A DNA stretch of 64,000 nucleotides from Propionibacteriaceae bacterium (GTDB taxonomy: Bacteria; Actinomycetota; Actinomycetes; Propionibacteriales; Propionibacteriaceae), in the NCBI GenBank assembly GCA_031272505.1, contig JAISTQ010000065.1, positions 1-64,000 of the forward strand. The letters run 5' to 3'. This document shows positions 58,411 to 64,000 of the stretch, one piece after another (position 1 is the first letter of the stretch; every line of letters begins with the position of its first letter). The notes under the pieces are model-generated. The model was not told the DNA's origin, did not search any database, and saw nothing but the letters and a program-made list of their open reading frames with translations. Made by a program: the position numbers and the translations under genes.

Positions 58411-58599
58411 AAAGGAGTGAGCGGGTGAAGGAATGAGCGATTCCGGAGGTAAAAGCTGCTGGATTAGCGCCGGAACCGCTCATTCTTCAGTGGTCGGCGG
58501 GTGGGTGACGGTGTGCTGGGGCGTTCAGATATGGGTTGTGGTTGTGAAGCGTCGACAGAAAGTGCAAGAACTCAAATCTGAATGGGCTGGGAGAAGGGG
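58411..58599. other. Gene-free stretch after argF
   Basis: No frame here resembles a known protein. The only structure I see is the long hairpin at 58431-58485. The 115 bp between that hairpin and the argF stop are GT-rich on the plus strand and carry no clear signal. Confidence 0.4.
58431..58485. terminator. Long hairpin downstream of argF
   Basis: GAATGAGCGATTCCGG at 58431-58446 and CCGGAACCGCTCATTC at 58470-58485 form a 16-bp stem with one mismatch around a 23-base loop. It lies 115 bp past the argF stop. No U-run follows on either strand, so it may be a Rho-type or processing structure, a regulatory dyad or a repeat rather than a classical terminator. Confidence 0.45.
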
Positions 58600-59592
58600 C
58601 TACGGGGTGAGGGTGGCCACCATGACGGCTTTGATGGAGTGCATTCGGTTTTCGGCTTGGTCGAAGACGATGGAGGCCGGGGATTCGAAGACTTCGTCGG
58701 TGACTTCGAGTTCGGGGAGGCCGAAGCGCTGGTAGACCTCTTCGCCGATGGAGGTGTCCCGGTTGTGGTAGGAGGGCAGGCAGTGCATGAACTTGACGTT
58801 CGGGTTGCCGGTGCGGGCGAGCAGCTCCGTCGTCACCTGGTAGTCGCGGAGCAACTCGATGCGTTCGGTCCAGACGGCTTCGGGTTCGCCCATGGAGACC
58901 CAGATGTCGGTGTGGATGAAATCGCAGCCGGCCACCGCGTCCAGGTCTTCGGCCAGGGTGATCTGGGCACCGGTCTCGGTGGCGATCCAGCGGGCCTTCT
59001 CGGCCACCCACGCGGGGGGCAGCAGCGCCTTGGGGCCGACCATGCGCACGTCCGCGCCGATCAGCGCCCCGGCGATCAGCAGTGAGCAGCCGACGTTGAA
59101 GCGGGCGTCGCCCACATACGCGAAGGAGATCTCCGGGCCGGGTTTGCCCGACGCTTCCTCCATGGTGAACATGTCGCACAGGCTCTGGGTGGGATGCCAC
59201 TCGTCCGTCAACCCATTCCAGACCGGCACCGAGGCGTACTCGGCCAGCGTCTCCACGGTGGTCTGCTTGTCGCCGCGGTATTCGATGCCGTCATAGAGCC
59301 GGGAGAGCACCCGCGCGGTGTCGGCGGGGGATTCCTTGTGGCCCATCTGGGAGGAGTTGCCGCTCATCTGGGTGACGTGCGCGCCTTGGTCGTAAGCGGC
59401 CACCTCAAAGGCGGAACGGGTGCGGGTGGAGGTCTTCTCGAAGATCAGCGCCACGTTCTTGCCGCGCAGCCGCTGCACCTCGGTGCCCGCCTTGCGGGCC
59501 GCCTTCAGCTCGCCCGTCAAGGTGAGCAGTTGCCGCCATTCGGCGGGGGTGAAATCGGTTTCCTTGAGGAAATCGCGTCCCTTGAGCGTCAT
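58600..59592 (-). CDS. argF: Ornithine carbamoyltransferase, ArcB-like
   Basis: A 330-residue enzyme. The carbamoyl-phosphate site is [40 protein letters not shown] and [18 protein letters not shown] follow; ornithine is bound by [11 protein letters not shown] and [13 protein letters not shown]; it ends [15 protein letters not shown]. Length and sequence resemble the catabolic ArcB group (for example Pseudomonas) more than short biosynthetic enzymes. No arcA, arcC, argG or argH is adjacent, so the direction in vivo is open. AGGAGG lies five bases before the ATG at 59592. A longer frame upstream only reads through the hydrolase gene. Confidence 0.93.
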   Translation of the reverse strand: MTLKGRDFLKETDFTPAEWRQLLTLTGELKAARKAGTEVQRLRGKNVALIFEKTSTRTRSAFEVAAYDQGAHVTQMSGNSSQMGHKESPADTARVLSRLYDGIEYRGDKQTTVETLAEYASVPVWNGLTDEWHPTQSLCDMFTMEEASGKPGPEISFAYVGDARFNVGCSLLIAGALIGADVRMVGPKALLPPAWVAEKARWIATETGAQITLAEDLDAVAGCDFIHTDIWVSMGEPEAVWTERIELLRDYQVTTELLARTGNPNVKFMHCLPSYHNRDTSIGEEVYQRFGLPELEVTDEVFESPASIVFDQAENRMHSIKAVMVATLTP

Positions 59593-59654
59593 CTCAACCT
59601 CCTGGTGGGGAAGCAAGAATGCTATCACTTGGCCCACGCCGGGGACAGCCAGGG

Positions 59655-60395
59655 CTAGTGGGAGGCGAAAAACTCTATCGAGCCGGTGAAGATTTCCTCT
59701 TTGTCGTAGTCCATGGTGGCCACATGCCAGGAGCGCGGCAGCACCCGCTCGAACACCTCTTCGGAGGAGATCTGCCGCAGGATCATCTCGGCGGACGCCT
59801 TGGGCACCGCATGATCCACGGACGAGCGGTACAGCACCACCGGGCAGGTGACCAGATCGAGCCGGGCGCGCACGTCCGTCCACAGTTTCAGCATGGTGGC
59901 CACCGCCTTCAAGGGGGTGACGTCGTAGGTGTACTCGACCACGCCGGGCATCGCGATGTCGGAGCCGATCTTGCCCTTCAAGGCGGGGATGAACAAGGAG
60001 AGCAGCGGGGCGAAGTTTGACGTCCAGCGCGCCAACACCGCCGGATTCACCAGCACCAGGCCCGCCACGTCGTCGGGATGCTGCTCGGCCAGCCGCAGCG
60101 CCAGCGCGCCCCCCAGGGAGAGGCCGGTGACGAACACCTTGGCGTGGTTTTGCCGCAAGGTGAGGAACTCTTGGTTGACGCAGTCGTACCAGTCTTGCCA
60201 ACTGGTCACGTTCAACTCGTGCCAGTCGGTGCCGTGGCCGGGCAGCCGGGGCACGCTCACCTCGTAGCCGGCCTTCGCCACCGCGTAAGCCCACTCGGAG
60301 AGCGAGTGCGGGGTGGAGGTGAAACCGTGGCACATCAACACGCCCACGTCGCCGCTCCCGGTGTGGATCGGCCGCGCGTATTCCGCTATTTCCAT
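59655..60395 (-). CDS. Alpha/beta hydrolase (carboxylesterase / monoacylglycerol-lipase type)
   Basis: A 246-residue enzyme. The oxyanion region is [13 protein letters not shown], the nucleophile elbow [20 protein letters not shown], and the acid and base are in [10 protein letters not shown] and [13 protein letters not shown]. This is the Est30/carboxylesterase-lipase group. The substrate is unknown. The ATG at 60395 lies six bases after TACGCT and is divergent, 34 bp apart, from an acyltransferase gene, which hints at lipid turnover. Confidence 0.88.
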   Translation of the reverse strand: MEIAEYARPIHTGSGDVGVLMCHGFTSTPHSLSEWAYAVAKAGYEVSVPRLPGHGTDWHELNVTSWQDWYDCVNQEFLTLRQNHAKVFVTGLSLGGALALRLAEQHPDDVAGLVLVNPAVLARWTSNFAPLLSLFIPALKGKIGSDIAMPGVVEYTYDVTPLKAVATMLKLWTDVRARLDLVTCPVVLYRSSVDHAVPKASAEMILRQISSEEVFERVLPRSWHVATMDYDKEEIFTGSIEFFASH

Positions 60396-60429
60396 GGGAT
60401 AAGCGTACGGCCATTTATGCTTAGGTGTT
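60396..60429. promoter_or_regulatory. Divergent leaderless promoters, hydrolase and acyltransferase
   Basis: In only 34 bp, TACGCT on the minus strand (60407-60402) lies six bases from the hydrolase ATG, and TATGCT on the plus strand (60416-60421) lies eight bases from the acyltransferase GTG. Neither gene has a Shine-Dalgarno site. Confidence 0.5.
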
Positions 60430-61215
60430 GTGAGTGAAGACCTGGAAACCGTCAACGAGCACCCGAGATCGAAATATGTGGCCTATACCATCTTCCGGGC
60501 CATCTTCCGCCCCATCGTGACCATCCTGTTCCGCGGCAAGATCATCAACGCCAAGCGCATTCCCGCTGAGGGCGGGATCATCCTGACGTCCAACCACCTG
60601 GGGGCGTTGGATCCGGTGATCCTCGCCGGGTTGGCCAAACGGCACATCACCTTCCCGGCGAAAATCGAGCTTTATGAGGGCAAGGGCATCAAGCGGATCG
60701 TCGGCTGGTTTCTGAACGCGGTGGGCATGGTGCCGCTGAACCGCGCCGACCCGAAGCTGGCCAACGCCGCCTTGCAGCCGCTGATCGAACGGGTGCAAGA
60801 AGGCGGGGCGATCGGCATCTATCCCGAGGGCACCCGCAGCCCCGACGGGCGGATGTACAAAGGCAAGACGGGCGTCGCCCGGATCCTGATGGCCACCGGC
60901 GCCACCGTCGTCCCCTTCGGCACCTTCGATTCGCATTCGCATCGCACCCGGATCGGCATCCCCTGGGTGACCAAGCCGAAGTTGGTGATCGGCGAGCCGA
61001 TGGACCTTTCCGAGTATGCCGGGCGCGAGGTGGATCACGAGCTGTTGCGCGAGATCACCGACAAGATCATGAAGGCGATCTGGGAGATCACCGGCCAGGA
61101 ATACGTGGACGTCTACGGCAAGGAGATGAAGTACCATCTGCTCCCCGAAGCCGAGATCGAGGCGAAGGTGCTGCCCTATCCCGGCGCGGCGGCTGACGGC
61201 GAACTTGAAGGCTGA
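60430..61215 (+). CDS. 1-acyl-glycerol-3-phosphate acyltransferase (PlsC family)
   Basis: A 261-residue membrane-associated acyltransferase. Motif I is SNHLGALDPVILAGLAKRH, an NHxxxxD form of the catalytic His-Asp pair. Motif III is IGIYPEGTRSPDGRMYKGKTG, quoted here by its core YPEGTRS. VPFGTFDSH follows, and the C-terminal tail is acidic. It should make phosphatidic acid, though some actinobacterial homologues acylate other lipids. It starts at a GTG and is divergent from the hydrolase. DAHP synthase follows after 24 bp. Confidence 0.88.
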   Translation: MSEDLETVNEHPRSKYVAYTIFRAIFRPIVTILFRGKIINAKRIPAEGGIILTSNHLGALDPVILAGLAKRHITFPAKIELYEGKGIKRIVGWFLNAVGMVPLNRADPKLANAALQPLIERVQEGGAIGIYPEGTRSPDGRMYKGKTGVARILMATGATVVPFGTFDSHSHRTRIGIPWVTKPKLVIGEPMDLSEYAGREVDHELLREITDKIMKAIWEITGQEYVDVYGKEMKYHLLPEAEIEAKVLPYPGAAADGELEG

Positions 61216-61225
61216 GAGAAACCGG

Positions 61226-61231
61226 TATCCT
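61226..61231 (+). promoter_or_regulatory. -10 box of the DAHP synthase gene
   Basis: TATCCT lies eight bases before the GTG at 61240, the leaderless pattern. Confidence 0.4.
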
Positions 61232-61239
61232 TGAAGATT

Positions 61240-62622
61240 GTGAGTGAAATCCCATCTTTGGAAGAGTTGCATGCGCTGCATCCGGCGCAGCAGCCGGACT
61301 ACCCGGATCCGGCCAAGGTGGCCGAGGTGACGGCGGAGTTGCGCAAACGTCCGCCGCTGGTCTTCGCCGGCGAGTGTGACGAGCTGAAAGCCCGGCTTGC
61401 CGAAGTTGCGGCGGGCCGTTCCTTCCTGCTCCAAGGTGGGGATTGCGCGGAGACTTTCGACCATGTGGCGGCCGCCGATCTGCGCGCCAAGCTGCGGGTG
61501 CTGCTCTCCATGGCGGTGGTGCTCACCTACGCGGCCCAGGTGCCGATCGTCAAAGTGGGCCGGATCGCCGGCCAATACGCCAAGCCGCGCTCGTCAGACA
61601 CCGAGACGCGCGCCGGCGTCACCCTGCCCGCCTATCGCGGCGACGCCGTCAACTCGCTGGAGTTCACCGCGGCGGCCCGCACCCCCGATCCGCGCCGCCT
61701 GATCGAGGTCTACAACCGCTCGTCCGCCTCGCTGAACCTGCTGCGGGCGTTCACCAAGGGCGGCTTCGCCGATCTGCGCTCGGTGCATTCGTGGAACGCC
61801 GACTTCGTGCGCAACTCGCACGTGGAGGAGAAGTACGAGGCGCTCTCCAAGGAGATCGAGCGGGCCTTGGCCTTCATGGTGGCCTGCGGCGTGGACGACC
61901 AGACGCTGCGTTCCATCGATCTGTACTCCTCTCACGAGGCATTGTTGCTCGAATACGAGCACGCCCTGACGCGCATCGATTCGCGCACCGGCACCCCTTA
62001 TGACACTTCCGCGCACATGGTCTGGCTCGGGGATCGCACCCGCCAGGTGGACGGTGCCCATGTGGAGTTGCTGCGCCGCCTGCGCAACCCGATTGGCGTC
62101 AAGGTGGGGCCGAGCGCCCAACCCGGCGAAGTGGTGACGCTGCTGGATCGCCTTGATCCGGAACACGAGCCCGGCCGCATCACGGTGATCTCCCGGATGG
62201 GCGCCGAAAAGGTGCGCGACCTGCTGCCGCCCATCGTCACCGCGGTGGAGGCCACCGGCCGCAAAGTGGCGTGGGTTTCCGATCCGATGCACGGCAACAC
62301 CTTCACCGCCCCCTCGGGCTACAAGACGCGGGCCTTCTCGCAGGTGGTCGAAGAGGTGAACGGCTTCTTTGACGTCCACGATTCGCTGGGCACCTGGCCG
62401 GGCGGCGTCCACATCGAGTTGACGGGTTCGGACGTCACCGAATGCGTCGGCGGGGTGGACGAACTCGGCGTGGCCGACCTGATGAACCGCTACGAGACCG
62501 CCTGCGACCCGCGGATGAACCGCAACCAGGCGCTGGAGCTGGCCTTCACCATCGCCGAGCGGCTGGCGGCGGGCTCGCGTAGGTTCAACCCGGTGCAGCA
62601 GTATTCCGTCGAAGACTTCTAG
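61240..62622 (+). CDS. aroG: 3-deoxy-7-phosphoheptulonate synthase, class II
   Basis: A 460-residue enzyme that opens the shikimate pathway by joining PEP and erythrose 4-phosphate. Class II features are LLQGGDCAETFDHVAAADL, VKVGRIAGQYAKPRSSDTE, ALLLEYEHALTRIDSRTG, RNPIGVKVGPSAQPGEV, WVSDPMHGNTF and LTGSDVTECVGG. Mycobacterial AroG belongs to the same class and is feedback-controlled by aromatic amino acids. The GTG at 61240 is preferred to a TTG nine bases earlier because of the -10 spacing. Its product ultimately supplies the trp operon. A bidirectional hairpin terminator follows. Confidence 0.95.
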   Translation: MSEIPSLEELHALHPAQQPDYPDPAKVAEVTAELRKRPPLVFAGECDELKARLAEVAAGRSFLLQGGDCAETFDHVAAADLRAKLRVLLSMAVVLTYAAQVPIVKVGRIAGQYAKPRSSDTETRAGVTLPAYRGDAVNSLEFTAAARTPDPRRLIEVYNRSSASLNLLRAFTKGGFADLRSVHSWNADFVRNSHVEEKYEALSKEIERALAFMVACGVDDQTLRSIDLYSSHEALLLEYEHALTRIDSRTGTPYDTSAHMVWLGDRTRQVDGAHVELLRRLRNPIGVKVGPSAQPGEVVTLLDRLDPEHEPGRITVISRMGAEKVRDLLPPIVTAVEATGRKVAWVSDPMHGNTFTAPSGYKTRAFSQVVEEVNGFFDVHDSLGTWPGGVHIELTGSDVTECVGGVDELGVADLMNRYETACDPRMNRNQALELAFTIAERLAAGSRRFNPVQQYSVEDF

Positions 62623-62648
62623 GCCCGTTTCAAAACAGCGTTAAACAA

Positions 62649-62680
62649 GTAGTGGGAGCGACCGGAGCCGCCCCCACTAC
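62649..62680. terminator. Hairpin between convergent genes
   Basis: GTAGTGGG (62649-62656) and CCCACTAC (62673-62680) form a perfect 8-bp stem, with further pairing possible in the GC-rich loop. It lies between the DAHP synthase stop and the end of the FIVAR gene and probably serves both. Confidence 0.65.
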
Positions 62681-62691
62681 GTTATTCAGAT

Positions 62692-64000
62692 TTACTTGAT
62701 CTTCTTGGCAGCCGAAGTCTTCGTGACGCTGGTGTAGCCGGACTTGGAACCGGTCACCTTCACGGAGATCTTCTTGCCCTTCAGCGCCTTGGTGAGCTTG
62801 AGGCTGGACTTGGTGGCCTTGGCAATCTTCTTGCCGTTGGCCAGCCACTGGTACTTGAACTTCGTGCCCGAAGTCCAGGCGCCGGTCTTCACCTTGAGCG
62901 TCTTGCCCACCTTCGCGGTGCCGGAGATCGCCGGCTTCGCGGCCTTCAGCGACTTCAGGGTCGCCTTCACCGGGGTGGTGGCCACCACGGTGGCGATCGT
63001 CGTCTCGCTGACGAGCGCCGGCTCCTCTGCCGCGAGGGCGAAGGTGGCCGGGGAGGCCAGCGGCACCGGCTCAGCGGACGGGCTGACTGGCTTCAAGCGG
63101 GCCTTGGCGATCGCGGCAATCAAAGCGGCCTGCGCGCTGGTAACCTGCGCGGAGGTGGCGTTCGGATTGTCGTTCACAGCCTTGGCGGCGGCCAGCACCG
63201 ACGGCAGCGAGGAGATCGAGGCAGCCACGTAGCTGTCCGAGTTCGCCACAATCTGCTCGGCAACGCCAATCGCCGTCACCAAGCCGCCCTTGTTGGCAGC
63301 CAACACCAGGCCGGAGAGCGCGTCTTCGAGGGCCTGATAGGCCTCGTCGACGGCGGCTTCGGAGGCATCCGGATCAGCGAGGACGGCCTTCGCGTCAGCC
63401 AAAGCGTCCGCGACCGCAGCCCAGGAATCCGGGGTGTACTTGCTCGAATCCAGGCCGTCAGCCAGATCGACCAGCGGGCCGAGCAGGCTCTTGTCGCCCT
63501 GGAGCTGGACCTTCGCGATGGCCTGGGCGATGGAGATCGCCGCAGCCAGCACGTCAGACTCCGAAGCCGAAGCCGTGTTCGCGACCAGCTTGGCAGCCGT
63601 GGTGGCGTCCTGCAACTGGGTGATCGAGCTCGGCAGCAAGCCGGTCGGATCCTCCAGGATGCCATCGGCGATGTCGATCAAAGCCCACAGCGCGGACTTG
63701 TCGACTGCGGCCACCAGGCCATCAGCGGCGGTCTTCAACGCGGCGAAGGTGTCGGTGACCTGCTGCGCGGTGACATAGCCGGAGGCGATCAAGGCGCGGG
63801 CGTCATCCAACGCGGCGGCCAACGGAGCGTACGACGCCGGCGTGTAGCGGCCCTGCTGGGCCTCGAACAGCGCGTAGACGTCCACCGCGGTCTGCAGCAA
63901 CTCGATTCCGCCATCCAGCGAGATCGGATGCACAGCGGACAACCAGGCAGCGACGTATTCGGTGAGCTGGAACTGCTCCGAGTACGGCTGGATGTTGATG
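62692..64000 (-). CDS. C-terminal part of a large FIVAR-repeat surface protein (partial)
   Basis: The frame stays open to the right window edge, so only the last ~435 residues are visible. Three FIVAR-type three-helix repeats can be seen, for example GRYTPASYAPLAAALDDARA and SKYTPDSWAAVADALADAKA, then a less regular helical part. The last ~95 residues are a Lys-rich beta domain with AKVGKTLKVKTGAWTSGTK and FKYQWLANGKKIAKATKSSL, a repeat common at the ends of secreted actinobacterial proteins. No LPXTG motif is present. FIVAR repeats usually follow glycoside hydrolase or other carbohydrate-active domains, which would lie outside the window. Confidence 0.8.
   Translation of the reverse strand, partial: INIQPYSEQFQLTEYVAAWLSAVHPISLDGGIELLQTAVDVYALFEAQQGRYTPASYAPLAAALDDARALIASGYVTAQQVTDTFAALKTAADGLVAAVDKSALWALIDIADGILEDPTGLLPSSITQLQDATTAAKLVANTASASESDVLAAAISIAQAIAKVQLQGDKSLLGPLVDLADGLDSSKYTPDSWAAVADALADAKAVLADPDASEAAVDEAYQALEDALSGLVLAANKGGLVTAIGVAEQIVANSDSYVAASISSLPSVLAAAKAVNDNPNATSAQVTSAQAALIAAIAKARLKPVSPSAEPVPLASPATFALAAEEPALVSETTIATVVATTPVKATLKSLKAAKPAISGTAKVGKTLKVKTGAWTSGTKFKYQWLANGKKIAKATKSSLKLTKALKGKKISVKVTGSKSGYTSVTKTSAAKKIK

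Noticed and set aside
58181..58420. Short frames over repeat copy B
   Set aside because: Same reason as for copy A; there are no start signals or family matches, and differences between copies do not favour any reading frame.

Overview
The window is GC-rich, gene-dense bacterial DNA from an actinobacterium. Four things point there: a mycothiol S-conjugate amidase (mca); actinobacteria-restricted families (DUF3017, DUF3043, DUF3073, DUF4191, DUF6350); many start codons sitting 6-8 nt after a TANNNT box, as in leaderless mRNAs; and gene orders that match known mycobacterial and corynebacterial blocks (uppS-mca/greA, folD-DUF3017, gcvT/pepA-E2-lipB-lipA-DUF4191, purS-Q-L-F-M-DUF3073). A UDPGP-type UDP-glucose pyrophosphorylase and large secreted FIVAR, beta-helix and Ig-like proteins would suit a host- or gut-associated member of the Actinomycetales/Propionibacteriales/Bifidobacteriales side. 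I cannot fix the family from sequence alone.

Layout. 0.1-5.1 kb: tRNA-Ala; a MoeA-like Glp protein with its probable membrane partner GlpR; 5-formyl-THF cyclo-ligase; a SAF-domain protein; UDP-glucose pyrophosphorylase. 5.1-5.3 kb: a 165-bp MITE-like element. 5.3-6.7 kb: xseAB. 6.7-13.1 kb: a full trp operon, trpE-G-D-CF-B-A. 13.2-20.1 kb: uppS, mca, greA, a DUF2089 regulator, folD, purH, a DUF6350 membrane protein. 20.2-27.5 kb: envelope and secreted proteins (membrane sensor-like protein, LytM/M23 protein, L,D-transpeptidase, M23-nuclease-fold fusion, beta-helix/Big2 protein). 27.6-29.9 kb: UvrD/PcrA helicase. 29.9-33.6 kb: a PspC/LiaF-like envelope-stress locus with histidine kinase and LuxR-type regulator. 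33.6-38.2 kb: Nudix hydrolase, short prepilin peptidase, VapBC, quinone-reductase-like enzyme, alanine dehydrogenase, degenerate receiver, ErpA-like protein. 38.2-38.85 kb: dyad-rich non-coding DNA with repeat copy A. 38.85-50.7 kb: DUF3043, GcvT, PepA, a flavoprotein, a two-lipoyl E2, LipB, LipA, DUF4191, ABC-F. 50.7-58.1 kb: purN, DUF3073, purM, purF, purL, purQ, purS and a solitary PemK/MazF-like gene. 58.1-58.6 kb: non-coding DNA with repeat copy B and a long hairpin. 58.6-64 kb: ArcB-like ornithine carbamoyltransferase, alpha/beta hydrolase, PlsC-type acyltransferase, class II DAHP synthase, and the C-terminal part of a FIVAR surface protein running off the window.

How the genes fit together. 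The purine genes here make up most of the route from FGAR to IMP, with FolD and the 5-FTHF cyclo-ligase feeding one-carbon units. DAHP synthase and the trp operon cover the entry and exit of tryptophan synthesis. LipB and LipA make the lipoyl cofactor for the neighbouring E2. Undecaprenyl diphosphate synthase, UDP-glucose synthesis, M23 and L,D-transpeptidase enzymes, Glp/GlpR and the PspC/Lia system all concern the cell envelope.

The most striking points are: (1) an ungapped ~190-bp intergenic repeat in two copies whose two stems are conserved while one loop has diverged, a candidate structured RNA or repeat family; (2) an E2 acyltransferase with both lipoyl lysines intact but the catalytic His and Asp-Gly replaced; (3) a secreted M23 plus endonuclease/exonuclease/phosphatase fusion with a lost catalytic His; (4) a Glp/GlpR pair in which the Glp has lost MoeA active-site motifs.
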